Shown here: positions 1 to 9,819 of the stretch, piece by piece | Numbering within the stretch: position 1 is the first letter of the stretch | How the letters are laid out: each line of letters starts with the position of its first letter | Origin: Algoriphagus sp. | GTDB lineage: Bacteria; Bacteroidota; Bacteroidia; Cytophagales; Cyclobacteriaceae | Reading direction: 5' to 3' | Length of the DNA: 62,511 bases | Assembly: GCF_029254265.1 (NCBI RefSeq) | Contig: NZ_JAQWXX010000012.1 | Span: 1 to 62,511 of the forward strand | Position numbers and translations under genes: made by a program | The notes under the pieces: model-generated | The model's database searches: none | What the model was told of the DNA's origin: nothing | The model's input: the letters and a program-made list of their open reading frames with translations, nothing else

Positions 1-1188
1 GCAGATCAGATTGCGGGATCTGTACAGAAAGGTATGGGGAATCTCCTCGGGGACCTGGTTATCGTCATCGTAATGGGTGCGATGCTAGGCAAGCTAGTCG
101 CGGAGTCAGGGGCTGCACAGCGTATCGCAGGAACCCTGATGAAAATCTTTGGAGAAAAATACATCACTTGGGCTATGTCTCTAACCGGTCTGATTGTAGG
201 AATCCCACTCTTTTATAATGTGGGCTTCGTCCTCTTGGTACCCTTAGCATTTACCGTAGCATATCAGTATAAAATATCTGCAGTCTATGTAGGGATTCCA
301 CTGTTGGCCGCATTATCTGTAACGCATGGATTTTTACCGCCACACCCTTCACCTGCTGCACTTGTAGCCCAATTTGAAGCCAATATGGGCCTGACTCTTT
401 TTTACGGATTCTTAATCGCAATCCCTACCATCATCATTGCAGGACCTATTTTCACCAGAACACTTAAAAATATTGAGGCAAAACCATTAAAGACTTTTCA
501 GGCAGAAACCAAACCTGAAGAACAACTACCAGGAAAAACAAATAGCTTTTTAACTGCTTTATTACCTGTTTTCCTCCTAGTAGGCACGACAGCACTCAGC
601 TTAAATACACCCGAAGAGAGTCCATTTGCAAAGCTGATTGGCTTCATCTCCAATCCGGGTATTGTAATGTTGATCTCGGTTTTGGTAGCGACCTACACCT
701 TGGGTTTGCGCCGCAAATTCAGCATGCCTCAGCTCATGGATATCTACACTATAGCTACCAAAGATATCGCAATGATATTGCTGATAGTGGCAGGTGCCGG
801 AGCTTTGAAACAAATATTTACGGATACCGGAGTAAGTCAAGTGATTGCAGAAAGCTTGCAGACTTGGGATATTCATCCGCTGATCCTAGCATGGATCATC
901 ACAGCAATCATTCGAGTTTGTGTAGGATCTGCAACCGTAGCTGGATTGACCACAGCGGGCATAATCGCCCCACTAGTGACTACAATGAATGTAGATCCAA
1001 ATCTTCTTGTGCTGTCAATAGGTGCTGGGAGTTTAATGTTTTCTCATTTCAACGATGCCGGATTCTGGATGTATAAGGAATTCTTCAACGTGAGCATCAA
1101 AGATACCATCAAATCTTGGTCCTTGATGGAGACACTCGTAGCAGTCATAGGACTTGCCGGAGTGTTAATTCTTGACCTTTTCGTATAA
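1..1188 (+). CDS. GntP-family (gluconate/D-serine type) H+ symporter, 5' truncated
   Basis: This is an inner-membrane permease of the GntP family, which imports gluconate, related sugar acids or D-serine with protons. The reading frame is open from base 1, so the window cuts the gene; the ATG at 34 is internal. About 395 residues are visible, against roughly 440 for the family. They are almost all hydrophobic helices, with family-like stretches such as GMGNLLGDLV near the start, the HGFLPPHPSP loop and FSHFNDAGFWM near the end. RidA follows after 23 bases and is probably co-transcribed. In this family gluconate, idonate and D-serine carriers cannot be told apart from sequence alone. The RidA neighbour makes an amino-acid substrate possible, but that is inference. 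Confidence 0.88.
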   Translation, partial: ADQIAGSVQKGMGNLLGDLVIVIVMGAMLGKLVAESGAAQRIAGTLMKIFGEKYITWAMSLTGLIVGIPLFYNVGFVLLVPLAFTVAYQYKISAVYVGIPLLAALSVTHGFLPPHPSPAALVAQFEANMGLTLFYGFLIAIPTIIIAGPIFTRTLKNIEAKPLKTFQAETKPEEQLPGKTNSFLTALLPVFLLVGTTALSLNTPEESPFAKLIGFISNPGIVMLISVLVATYTLGLRRKFSMPQLMDIYTIATKDIAMILLIVAGAGALKQIFTDTGVSQVIAESLQTWDIHPLILAWIITAIIRVCVGSATVAGLTTAGIIAPLVTTMNVDPNLLVLSIGAGSLMFSHFNDAGFWMYKEFFNVSIKDTIKSWSLMETLVAVIGLAGVLILDLFV

Positions 1189-1211
1189 ATTCAACTCTTA
1201 AATAGAATATA

Positions 1212-1685
1212 ATGGAAACCCCCGAAAGTAACTTCACTAAAACTGGATTAACATTACCGCCTGCTCCAAAGCCCTTAGGAGTGTACAAGCCTTGTCTTGT
1301 GGATGGCAAATATCTCTACCTCTCCGGTCACGGAACCGTCCAATCAGACGGCACATTGATCATCGGAAGAATCGGTGAAGACATGGATCAAGAACATGGA
1401 AAACTTGCCGCAAGACAAGTGGGATTGGCTATGCTGGCGACTATCAAAGCCAATCTAGGTTCTCTGAATCGAGTCAAAAAAGTAATCAAAGTGCTCGGGA
1501 TGGTAAATTGTATATCCACTTTTGAAAAGCACCCCTATATCATCAATGGCGCCAGCGAATTATTTGCCCAAGTTTGGGGCGAAGAAAATGGAATAGGGGT
1601 ACGGTCTGCAGTAGGAATGGGTTCATTGCCTGATAATATACCAGTAGAAATCGAGGCTATGTTCGAGCTTCACGAGGGAGCTTAA
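1212..1685 (+). CDS. RidA/YjgF family enamine-imine deaminase
   Basis: A 157-residue RidA/YjgF/UK114 family protein. Characterised members hydrolyse reactive enamine/imine intermediates released by PLP enzymes such as threonine or serine dehydratases. The fold signature is visible: SGHGTVQSDG early on, a conserved Arg in GVRSAVGMGSLP near the end, and a closing strand VEIEAMFEL. It is longer at the N-terminus than the roughly 125-aa RidA archetype and resembles the longer RidA subfamilies. It lies just downstream of the GntP-type permease in the same direction, so the pair may serve amino-acid or sugar-acid catabolism. Its stop codon overlaps the stop of the convergent transglycosylase gene by four bases (TTAA), with no terminator hairpin between them. 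Confidence 0.88.
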   Translation: METPESNFTKTGLTLPPAPKPLGVYKPCLVDGKYLYLSGHGTVQSDGTLIIGRIGEDMDQEHGKLAARQVGLAMLATIKANLGSLNRVKKVIKVLGMVNCISTFEKHPYIINGASELFAQVWGEENGIGVRSAVGMGSLPDNIPVEIEAMFELHEGA

Positions 1686-3076
1686 TGCTCCACTAGGGAT
1701 TTGTACGATTGGAAAATACTTAGGACATCCTTGACGTAGTTGACGGCAAGGTGCCCTTTTGCAAAACCGCTTTTGACAACTGGATCTTTGTAATATTCTG
1801 GGTCACTTTTCAATTCTAAGAATTGAGATACTTCGGACCAGCTCTGAGTACTTTTTCCATATTTCAGAGTAAGTCTCCAGGCATCTTCGACATGCCCGTG
1901 ACCAATGTTGTATGAAGCGAGGATAAATTTCAATCGCTCATTGACATCAGGTACTCGTTCAATCCAAAACTTATCCAAATAGCGAAGATATCTGACACCT
2001 CCAAGAAGTGACTCTTGCGGGTCATTTGGATTGGTGACTCCAAAACGTTCCAGAGTTACAGGCATTAATTGAAGTAAACCCTGGGCACCGGCATAGGAAG
2101 TAGCCGTAGTATCAAACCTCGATTCTTTATATACTAATGAGGCAAGTAATCTCCAGTCCCACCCCAGTTGCTCTGCTCCCACTTTGATTATTTCATCGTA
2201 TTCGGAAATTTGATTTCCTGCAAGGGAAGAGAAAGGACTTGTATTTCGGAAATAAGAGTTTTTTGAGTTTCTAAAGTACTTTGAATAAAGGTCTGGAATA
2301 AATCGCTTTTGCTTTTCCACCATCCACTCATTCAGTTTTTCTAGCAGAATCGGTGAGTTTTCACGAACGACCCAGGCAACTTTTCCCTCATCGCTTATTT
2401 TCCAAGAAATATCCAAGCCCTCATAATAGGTAGCATTTGCCATCGCAATATTTTGATCGGCAACAGTCCATTTGATTTGACCATTTACAACTTGATCTAT
2501 CAGTACTTCTTCTTGATCTTTAGATGCTTTTACCGTAAATGCGAGATTAAGGGAATCTTTTATAGCAGTTAGTTTACTTTGATACACAGTCCCTTCTCTT
2601 ACAAAGATGGTATCATTTGCTAACTGCTCCCAAGATTTGATTTTCCCTTCTTTTTCACGTCCAACCAGAAGGGTTTTCATATTACCAAGGGGAATAGAAA
2701 AGGAATTTCCTAGGGCTCGCTGAGGATTCTCTTCCAGATTCATCGCAATCAAATCAACCTTTCCATTTTCTAAGAAATCAAAGGCCGCATCAATATCAGA
2801 AACCAACACCAGTCTTAATTGTACATCCAATCGCTTGGCAAGATCTCTTAGCAATTCGTACTCGTAACCCATCCTTCTCCCTCGATAGATATAATAACCT
2901 GTGGTGTTATTATCTACCGCTGCGCGGATAAATCCTCTCTTTTGAATTCCAGGGAGATCAAGGATATAGGTATCTTTAGTCAATTTGACCCCGAAATTCT
3001 TCTCGAGGAAAGTACATTGTACCCCAAAGAAAAGAAGTACAAAAACTAAAGTAAATAGAATAGAGGCTCTTTTCAT
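1682..3076 (-). CDS. MltF-like membrane-bound lytic murein transglycosylase
   Basis: A 464-aa envelope enzyme predicted to cleave peptidoglycan glycan strands. The N-terminal hydrophobic segment (ILFTLVFVLLFFGVQC) ends at a Cys and is either a lipoprotein signal or an anchor. Residues about 45-270 form a periplasmic solute-binding (SBP_bac_3-like) domain, and about 285-440 an SLT lysozyme-like domain. The catalytic Glu is E318 in YKESRFD, followed by the family motif GAQGLLQLMP and the ASYNIGHGH segment. This order, binding domain then SLT, matches MltF of Proteobacteria. The gene stands alone between the RND operon terminator and the convergent RidA gene. The family assignment is secure; the ligand of the N-terminal domain is unknown. 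Confidence 0.9.
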   Translation of the reverse strand: MKRASILFTLVFVLLFFGVQCTFLEKNFGVKLTKDTYILDLPGIQKRGFIRAAVDNNTTGYYIYRGRRMGYEYELLRDLAKRLDVQLRLVLVSDIDAAFDFLENGKVDLIAMNLEENPQRALGNSFSIPLGNMKTLLVGREKEGKIKSWEQLANDTIFVREGTVYQSKLTAIKDSLNLAFTVKASKDQEEVLIDQVVNGQIKWTVADQNIAMANATYYEGLDISWKISDEGKVAWVVRENSPILLEKLNEWMVEKQKRFIPDLYSKYFRNSKNSYFRNTSPFSSLAGNQISEYDEIIKVGAEQLGWDWRLLASLVYKESRFDTTATSYAGAQGLLQLMPVTLERFGVTNPNDPQESLLGGVRYLRYLDKFWIERVPDVNERLKFILASYNIGHGHVEDAWRLTLKYGKSTQSWSEVSQFLELKSDPEYYKDPVVKSGFAKGHLAVNYVKDVLSIFQSYKSLVEH

Positions 3077-3176
3077 TAAGTTGGGTCACTGAAACCCAGG
3101 ATGTTCTGAAGCCCATTTGGCAAATGCTATGCCAAAAGAAAAAGTAAGGAATTGTTAAAAAAAGCAAATAAAAAAA

Positions 3177-3202
3177 TGGGCAGCCGTATTTTCAGCTGCC
3201 CA
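3177..3202 (-). terminator. Rho-independent terminator of the RND efflux operon
   Basis: The arms TGGGCAGC and GCTGCCCA enclose a 10-nt loop. On the minus strand they are followed by a run of seven T, directly downstream of the tolC-like stop codon. It closes the hydrolase-adaptor-pump-TolC operon before the MltF-like gene. Confidence 0.85.
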
Positions 3203-3208
3203 GTATAT

Positions 3209-4555
3209 TTAATTTTCTGCAGGAATGTCAAAAGGGGCAAAACTATTCTGGAAGAAAATTTTCCCAGAAAGTCTTCTAAGCTCAATTTCTTGTTCCTTAA
3301 TATTGAAAATGGAAGTAATCAAACGATTCTGGGCAGTAAGCAAGTTAACCTGTGCATCTCTGAATTCGAGATAAGAAGAAATTCCCAAACGGAATCTCTC
3401 CAAGGCTATTTCTGTACTTTCTTTTGCAGTTTGATAGTTCTTCTTTTCTACCTCAAGAAGGTTCTTGTTCGTCAGATAGGTATTGTAAGACCGATGAATA
3501 TCCGATTTGAGTTGCACTTCAAATTGGTCAGTCGCATAAGACTGGATCTTTTGTTGGACCTTTGCATTTTGGATTCGTCTATTCAGTGTCAATCCACTGA
3601 ATAGATTCACAGTGATATTACCTCCACCATTGAATCCTTGACGCTGATTCTGAATCAAAAATCCTGCATCTGAATTGGAAGTGTTATTAACGTAATTCCC
3701 ATTTAGATTTAAGATTGGTAATCTAGAAGCACGAAGTTCCTTCATTTGAAGAAATGCAACATTTTCTGCTCGCTGGGCAATCAATAAATTCTTGTTTTCG
3801 GTAAATGCATTTTCCTCCAAATCAAGAAGAAGAAGAGGATCACCAATCAAAATCGTGTCTTTCACAGTGAATTTGACATTCGGGTCCAATGCCATCAATT
3901 CATTTAGATTCACCCGAGCATTTTGGATAATCTGCTCTTGGGTCAAAAGCAAAGTCAAATCTGAATTGTAATCTACCTGAGCAGTCAGAAAATCTCTCTT
4001 GCCTGCACCGCCGAGTTCGTACTGAGCCTGTGCAATATCTAATCTGGATTGGCTGAGCTCCAAAGTATTTTTAAGGACTTCGTAGCGTTGTAGCTCCAGC
4101 ACTAGTCTGTAATAAGCTGAAGAGATTCCGGCAACAGTATTCTCTACCACAACTTTGGTCTCTAGCTCAGAGATCTCTGTAAGTTGGCCTAGGCGCTTCA
4201 TGACAATAAAGCTCTCTGGCCTAAAGCCATAAATCGCTGCTACGGTGAAATTTTCATTTCTCGATTTCGCATTGTCTATCTGTCTAGGCTCAGGATCGTT
4301 TACAAATTTTTGAGTGACGTCCTCCTTACTGAAGTTTCTCAGATAAGTCGCATCGACTCGAGGTAAAAATAAATCTCCAGTGCCAATTTTTTCATCTCCT
4401 TCGCGTAGCGTAATAGTTTCCACTGCAATTTTCACCTGCAAATTGTTTTCCAGACCCATTTGAATCGCCTTTTCCAAATCAAGAGATTCTTCACTTTGGG
4501 CAAATAAACAGGTAGAAATGCTACTCAATAAGAGCAATAGGGTAATTCTCTTCAT
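3209..4555 (-). CDS. TolC family outer membrane efflux protein
   Basis: A 448-aa outer membrane channel component of a tripartite efflux pump. The signal peptide is MKRITLLLLLSSISTCLFAQ. The mature protein has the TolC/OEP pattern of two related halves made of long amphipathic helices: the first starts at LDLEKAIQMGLENN, and the second contains NGGGNITVNLFSGLTLNRRIQNAKV. The ATG overlaps the last base of the upstream RND gene, so translation is coupled. It is the last gene of the operon and is followed by a strong hairpin terminator. The substrate cannot be read from the sequence. Confidence 0.93.
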   Translation of the reverse strand: MKRITLLLLLSSISTCLFAQSEESLDLEKAIQMGLENNLQVKIAVETITLREGDEKIGTGDLFLPRVDATYLRNFSKEDVTQKFVNDPEPRQIDNAKSRNENFTVAAIYGFRPESFIVMKRLGQLTEISELETKVVVENTVAGISSAYYRLVLELQRYEVLKNTLELSQSRLDIAQAQYELGGAGKRDFLTAQVDYNSDLTLLLTQEQIIQNARVNLNELMALDPNVKFTVKDTILIGDPLLLLDLEENAFTENKNLLIAQRAENVAFLQMKELRASRLPILNLNGNYVNNTSNSDAGFLIQNQRQGFNGGGNITVNLFSGLTLNRRIQNAKVQQKIQSYATDQFEVQLKSDIHRSYNTYLTNKNLLEVEKKNYQTAKESTEIALERFRLGISSYLEFRDAQVNLLTAQNRLITSIFNIKEQEIELRRLSGKIFFQNSFAPFDIPAEN

Positions 4556-7500
4556 TAAATTCGTGCTAGTCTAGCTTCTTTTGAAGTCAAGTATGTGTAA
4601 ATAGCTGGGATAATAAATAAAGTCAAGATAGTCGCTAACGCCAATCCTCCAATTACAGTCGCTCCCATTGGCACTCGGCTTTCCGCTCCTGCTCCAAGTG
4701 CCAAAGCAATTGGAAGAATACCAAGGATAGTTGATAAACTAGTCATTAGAATCGGTCGGAATCTGGCGACAGCTGCTCCAAAGATTGCTTCGTTAACATC
4801 CATTCCTTGTGCTTTTCGCTGATTTGCAAATTCAACGATTAGAATTCCATTTTTTGTCACCAATCCAATCAACATGATAATTCCAATCTGGCTGAAAATA
4901 TTCAAGGTATAGCCGAAAAACCATAGCGTGAACAAGGCTCCAAAGAGCGCAAGTGGTACGGTAAACATGATCGTCAAAGGATCTCTAAAGCTCTCAAACT
5001 GAGCAGAAAGAACTAGATAAATCAAAATCAAAGCAAAAATGAAAGCGAATAGCAAGCTATTGGAGCTTTCTCGAAATTCCTTGGAAGGTCCAGCCACATC
5101 TGTAGAGAAAGAATCATCAAGGACTTTAGCCGCTATTCGATCCATTTCATCCAATCCATTTCCAATGGTATATCCTTCAGCAAGATTAGCTGAAACCGTC
5201 GCGCTTACGAATCTATTATATCTATACAATTGTGGTGGCGTACTTTTTTCCACTACACGGACAAGGTTATCCAGTTGAATTAGCTCGCCATTGTCTGCTC
5301 TTACATAAAGCATCCGAAGATTAACCGGCTCATTTCTATCTTGAATTTGCATTTCACCTACTACCTGATATTGCTTTCCTTCTCGGATAAAGTAGGCAAA
5401 TCGCTGCCCTGAGTAAGAAAGCTGAAGCGTACGAGCGATTTCCTGTACAGAAACACCAACATTTCTTGCTTTCTCACGATCGATCTCAATCTCTAACTCA
5501 GGCTTGGTGAATTTCAAATTTATATCAGAGAAAATAAAGGCAGGACTTTGACTGGTCTCTTCCAAAAAGGTAGGTATGACCGCTTTCAATTTGTCCAAGG
5601 TCGGTGCTTGTATGACGTATTGCACTGGAAGACCACCTCGCCGATCTCCAATAGACTGTGCTTGAGAAGCAAAAGCCCTAACAGAAGTAATGGTTCTCAG
5701 CTTCTGGTTAACTTGATCATAGATCTGTTGTTGGGATCTTTCTCGCTTATCCGCATCTGTCAGAATCATTCGGATAAACCCAGAATTAGTACTTGCAGTA
5801 CCAAAACCTGGTGAAGTCACACTAATCATTCTGATTCGTTCTTCCTGTGGTATTTCCTCCATGAAATCACGGGTCAATTGATCGATTACCGGATCCATAT
5901 AGCCAAAAGTTGCTCCCTCAGGACCAGCCATATTGATTCGTATTTCTCCCCGATCTTCGGTTGGGGCTAGCTCTGTTTGGATATTGTTGAATAACCAATA
6001 AATCCCAAATCCCATCAATCCAATGAATACAAATGCAACCCAACGAACTTTCATAAATCCGGTTAAGGCTTTATCATACTGATTGTTGATCCAGACAAAT
6101 CCGGGCTCAGTAAAATTGTAAAACGCATTATGCTTTTCTCTTCTTTTGAGCAATTTAGAGCTTAGCATCGGGGTCATAGTCAATGCTACGAAGGAGGAGA
6201 TTATCACGGCCCCAGCCACTACAATTCCAAATTCTTTGAAGAGTCTTCCCGTCGTTCCCGTCAGGAAAATCACCGGAAGAAATACCGCTGCCAAAGCAAC
6301 TGTAGTAGCTATAACTGCAAAGAAAATTTCCTCAGATCCTTTTTCTGCAGCTTCTTGTGGATTTTCTCCCTTCTCTATTCGGGTATAAATATTCTCCAAA
6401 ACGACAATGGCATCATCAACCACCAAGCCTATGGAGAGAACAATCCCCAAAAGTGTCAAGACATTGATAGAAAAATCCATCAAATACATGATGAAGAACA
6501 CTCCGATTAAGGAAATAGGAATTGTCAAGACTGGAATGAAAGTCGTTCTCCAATCTCTAAGAAATAGGAAGATGATTGCAACCACCAAAAAGAAGGCAAT
6601 AACTATCGTCTCTTGTACTTCAGCTATTGAATTTCGAATGTATTTAGTCGCATCATAAGTAACTTCGATTGTTACATCTGAAGGAAGATCTTTTTTAATG
6701 CTTTCAACTCTCTTGTAGAATTCATCCGCGATCTCAATACTGTTTGATCCAGGTAAGGGTACTAGAACTACCACAACCATTGGAGTATTGTCGCTTTTCA
6801 AAACTGTTCGCTCATTCAAAGCGGTAAGTTCTGCTTTGCCAATATCTTGAAAACGAACAATATTATTTTGATCTTCTTTAATAATCAAGTCATTGAATTC
6901 CATCGGTGAACTCAAACGGCTTTTTGTCCTTACCGATAATTCAATGGTTGATCCTTCGATTCTTCCAGAAGGTAATTCAACATTTTCACTCTGTACTTTT
7001 TGGAGAACATCTAAAGGAGTCACTCCGTAGGATGCCATTTTAAGGGGATCCATACGGAGACGGATGGCATATTCCTTATCTCCCCAAATCTGTACTCTAC
7101 TTACACCAGGGATAGTCTGAAGTCGCTCTTTGAAAATATTATCTGCCAAATAGGAAACGTCAAGAAGACTTCTGACTTCACTCTGGACACTCAAATAAAT
7201 GATTGGGTTGGAATCAGCATCAGCTTTAGATACTACTGGAGGTTCAGCATCAGGTGGCAAATTTCGCTGAGCTCCTGCAACTTTATCCCGGACATCATTT
7301 GCCGCAGCTTCAAGATCAGCTCCGACATCAAATTCTACGGTAATATTACTAGTTCCATCATTACTGGTAGAGCTCATGGACTTGATCCCTTGAATACCAT
7401 TAATAGCCTCTTCGAGTGGCTCGGTAATCTGGGCTTCGATGACATCTGCATTGGCACCTGTATAAGCAGTCCTGACAGAAATTACTGGTGGATCCACGCT

Positions 7501-7617
7501 TGGATATTCTCGTATGCCGAGTAAACTGATACCAATCACTCCAAAAAGAACGATTGTTATCGACATCACGATGGCCAATACTGGCCTATTGATACTCAAA
7601 CTAGAAAGACTTGCCAT
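4555..7617 (-). CDS. RND efflux transporter permease, HAE1 family
   Basis: A 1020-aa inner-membrane proton-driven efflux pump of the AcrB/MexB (HAE1) type and of normal length. Each half has one helix, a large periplasmic loop and five further helices. The proton-relay residues are present: D401-D402 in GLVVDDAIVVLENI of TM4 and K922 in GLVTKNGILIVEFANQ of TM10. The opening SLSINRPVLAIVMSI is typical of HAE1 pumps in Bacteroidota. The stop codon abuts the adaptor end on one side, and the TolC start on the other overlaps by one base. Likely substrates are hydrophobic drugs, detergents or bile-like compounds by family; nothing local narrows this down, and no TetR-type regulator is adjacent. Confidence 0.96.
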   Translation of the reverse strand: MASLSSLSINRPVLAIVMSITIVLFGVIGISLLGIREYPSVDPPVISVRTAYTGANADVIEAQITEPLEEAINGIQGIKSMSSTSNDGTSNITVEFDVGADLEAAANDVRDKVAGAQRNLPPDAEPPVVSKADADSNPIIYLSVQSEVRSLLDVSYLADNIFKERLQTIPGVSRVQIWGDKEYAIRLRMDPLKMASYGVTPLDVLQKVQSENVELPSGRIEGSTIELSVRTKSRLSSPMEFNDLIIKEDQNNIVRFQDIGKAELTALNERTVLKSDNTPMVVVVLVPLPGSNSIEIADEFYKRVESIKKDLPSDVTIEVTYDATKYIRNSIAEVQETIVIAFFLVVAIIFLFLRDWRTTFIPVLTIPISLIGVFFIMYLMDFSINVLTLLGIVLSIGLVVDDAIVVLENIYTRIEKGENPQEAAEKGSEEIFFAVIATTVALAAVFLPVIFLTGTTGRLFKEFGIVVAGAVIISSFVALTMTPMLSSKLLKRREKHNAFYNFTEPGFVWINNQYDKALTGFMKVRWVAFVFIGLMGFGIYWLFNNIQTELAPTEDRGEIRINMAGPEGATFGYMDPVIDQLTRDFMEEIPQEERIRMISVTSPGFGTASTNSGFIRMILTDADKRERSQQQIYDQVNQKLRTITSVRAFASQAQSIGDRRGGLPVQYVIQAPTLDKLKAVIPTFLEETSQSPAFIFSDINLKFTKPELEIEIDREKARNVGVSVQEIARTLQLSYSGQRFAYFIREGKQYQVVGEMQIQDRNEPVNLRMLYVRADNGELIQLDNLVRVVEKSTPPQLYRYNRFVSATVSANLAEGYTIGNGLDEMDRIAAKVLDDSFSTDVAGPSKEFRESSNSLLFAFIFALILIYLVLSAQFESFRDPLTIMFTVPLALFGALFTLWFFGYTLNIFSQIGIIMLIGLVTKNGILIVEFANQRKAQGMDVNEAIFGAAVARFRPILMTSLSTILGILPIALALGAGAESRVPMGATVIGGLALATILTLFIIPAIYTYLTSKEARLARI

Positions 7618-7618
7618 A

Positions 7619-8695
7619 TTAGTTTGTATTTGTGATTTTCAAAGGGGACCCAGGCCGAGCCTGAAGCACACCTGATGTAAGTACCATATCTCCTTCTTCC
7701 AGACCCTTAGTGATTTGAACTTGACTTTCGGTACGAGTTCCTATTTCTACACTTCGTTCTTCAGCCTTTTGGTCCTTTCCTACCACAAAGACTTTATAAC
7801 CTTGAAGCTCCGGAATTACCGATTCTGCAGGCACCATTAATGCATCATCTATTTCGCCTAATACAAATCGAATCTTAACAAACATTCCTGGAAGGAATTT
7901 ACCTCCTTTATTAGAGCTTTGAGCTCTTAGTTTCAAGGTCCGGGTAGCTGCATCGATTTGTGGTTCAAAAGCATAAACTTTACCTTCTGCCTCATCCTTG
8001 GTTGCCTCACTTGAGAAGAAAACCGGAGCACCAACTTCTACCATGTTTGCATATCGCTCTGGAATAGAAAATTCAATTTTAATAGGATCCATGCTTACTA
8101 CAGTTGCTATAATATCATTGGACCCAATCACACTACCTTCACTGACCTGGCGAAGACCCAATACCCCATTAAATGGAGCTCTGACAATAGTCTTTTGGAT
8201 TTGAGCTTCTACTAATTTCAGATCTGAGAGTGTTGTGTTGTATTGGTTCAAGACGATGTCATATTCTTCCTGGCTGATAGCTTCACGTGCTAAAAGTTGT
8301 TTCTGACGATTCTCCTGACTTTCGAATAGCTTTTGGGTATACTCTAATTTTTGATATTGTGCCTGAAGATCATTGTCATTCAAATAAAGTAACGGCGTAC
8401 CTTTGGAGACATATTGTCCTTCTTTGAAGGTAATCCTCGTGACCAAGCCTGAAACTTCAGGTCTCAGTGATACCGATTCATTGGGAAGAATAGTCCCAGT
8501 TACGTTCAGTTGATTCTTCAACGTTTCCTTTTTTAACGTAATTACCGTGACTGGTAATTCTGTAGCTCCTGCCGGAGGACCAGAAGGAGCAGCCGGGCCT
8601 GAATTAGTACCACTGTTCCATCTTGGATAAATGTAAATGACCGCGATAATGGCGACTAATGCTACGATTAATAGGGTTTTGGTTTGCTTATTCAT
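7619..8695 (-). CDS. RND efflux periplasmic adaptor (membrane fusion protein)
   Basis: A 358-aa MFP/HlyD-family subunit that links the RND pump to TolC. One N-terminal anchor helix (TLLIVALVAIIAVIYIYP) is followed by a Pro/Gly/Ala-rich linker. Then come a lipoyl half-motif (VSLRPEVSGLVTRITFKEGQYVSKG), a short helical hairpin about residues 105-155, the second lipoyl half (IVRAPFNGVLGLRQVSEGSV), and beta-barrel and membrane-proximal domains ending in LEEGDMVLTSGVLQARPGSPL. It lies one base from the pump gene and 16 bases downstream of the hydrolase gene. Length and domain order are normal. Confidence 0.95.
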   Translation of the reverse strand: MNKQTKTLLIVALVAIIAVIYIYPRWNSGTNSGPAAPSGPPAGATELPVTVITLKKETLKNQLNVTGTILPNESVSLRPEVSGLVTRITFKEGQYVSKGTPLLYLNDNDLQAQYQKLEYTQKLFESQENRQKQLLAREAISQEEYDIVLNQYNTTLSDLKLVEAQIQKTIVRAPFNGVLGLRQVSEGSVIGSNDIIATVVSMDPIKIEFSIPERYANMVEVGAPVFFSSEATKDEAEGKVYAFEPQIDAATRTLKLRAQSSNKGGKFLPGMFVKIRFVLGEIDDALMVPAESVIPELQGYKVFVVGKDQKAEERSVEIGTRTESQVQITKGLEEGDMVLTSGVLQARPGSPLKITNTN

Positions 8696-8711
8696 TTAGA
8701 ATAGTTGGAGC

Positions 8712-9497
8712 TTAATTACTGTGATTTTGAATAAATGCAAGCGATAAATGATTGAATTCGTAGGGACGTTCGACGTTCACCACATGCCCACATTTTTCTA
8801 GAATGGTTAATATTGAATTTTTATGAGATTTAATAATGTGCCTTACTGGCTCCAAAAACATTACATCTTGATCACCCATGACATACAATGTTGGAATCCC
8901 AAGATCTGACTCTTTGAAATATCTCAATAATGGATTTATATCTTTGGTAAGTTTGAACCATCGAATAAACTCTTTCTGGCAAAGTTTCTGGGCTTCTTGG
9001 ATAAATAGATTCCGAGATTCAGCATGCTGCTTTCTTGGCATAATGACAAAAGCGAAGAGCTTATAAAGCCACATAAAAGGAATGATTCGCTTAAAGGCGT
9101 TTCCTAGAAAAACCAAGATTCTCGATTGGGTTGTCAATCTGGTTACTGCGCCTGCTAATACAAGCGATTTTACCCTATGTTTTTCTAATTCTGCCAATTG
9201 CCTGACCAATATTGTTCCGAGAGAAACTCCCATGAAATGCGCAGGCGGAATCTGTAATTCATCGAGCACTTCAATAATATCTTCAGTAACAGCAGTGAAG
9301 GTGTATTCCTCATTATAGATCGCTTTTGGGAGATCCACAGATTTGCCATGACCTCTCAGATCAATGAGTAAAAGATTAAATTGTTTTTTGAAATCCTTCA
9401 ACTGCTTGTACCATACTGCAGAGGAACCTCCTGCGCCATGGATAAAAACTACCCATTCTTTACTCGTTTGATGGTCAAATTTCTTGTAATACAACAT
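8712..9497 (-). CDS. Alpha/beta-fold hydrolase heading the RND operon
   Basis: A 261-aa cytoplasmic alpha/beta hydrolase with no signal peptide. The oxyanion region is HGAGGSSAVW, the nucleophile is S92 in GVSLG, the acid is probably D209 or D211 in MGDQDVMF, and the base is H238 in KCGHVVNVERP. The substrate is unknown. The family includes carboxylesterases, C-C hydrolases and haloperoxidase-like proteins. It lies 16 bases upstream of the adaptor gene in the same direction and is probably the first gene of the efflux operon, so an enzyme that modifies a pumped compound is possible (inference). Confidence 0.85.
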   Translation of the reverse strand: MLYYKKFDHQTSKEWVVFIHGAGGSSAVWYKQLKDFKKQFNLLLIDLRGHGKSVDLPKAIYNEEYTFTAVTEDIIEVLDELQIPPAHFMGVSLGTILVRQLAELEKHRVKSLVLAGAVTRLTTQSRILVFLGNAFKRIIPFMWLYKLFAFVIMPRKQHAESRNLFIQEAQKLCQKEFIRWFKLTKDINPLLRYFKESDLGIPTLYVMGDQDVMFLEPVRHIIKSHKNSILTILEKCGHVVNVERPYEFNHLSLAFIQNHSN

Positions 9498-9819
9498 GGA
9501 AGGTTAACTCAAGCAACTAGTGAATGGTTCTGAAAAGTAAAATTACGAGTATTTATAGCATCTTTTTCATAAAAAGTACTGGAGGCAAATCTTAAACATC
9601 AAAGGAAAAATAATGGGATATCTATCCTAAGTTTTTCATAAAAATAAATTCATAAGATTTAGACGAGATACTAAAAGGGTGTTTTATTTCGTCAAAAAGG
9701 CTGTTGTATAAATATCCATTCAAAAATTTCCATTTTTCCAAATCATTTACTGAGAATCAATTACCAAGGGAATCCAAAGTTCAGCTATTTAAAAAAACCT
9801 TCATAAAACAACTTATTAC
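9498..9819. other. AT-rich intergenic region upstream of the hydrolase/RND operon
   Basis: About 320 bases lie without a convincing gene between the DUF481 gene and the hydrolase, both on the minus strand. TTCATAAAA occurs three times (near 9568, 9637 and 9801), but I see no symmetrical operator, hairpin terminator or RNA gene. The hydrolase/RND promoter should lie here. Confidence 0.5.

Noticed and set aside
3152..3604. A 150-aa plus-strand frame over the end of the TolC gene
   Set aside because: It lies antisense to the well-supported TolC gene, has no family-like sequence, starts in the terminator region and has low-complexity composition: a shadow frame.
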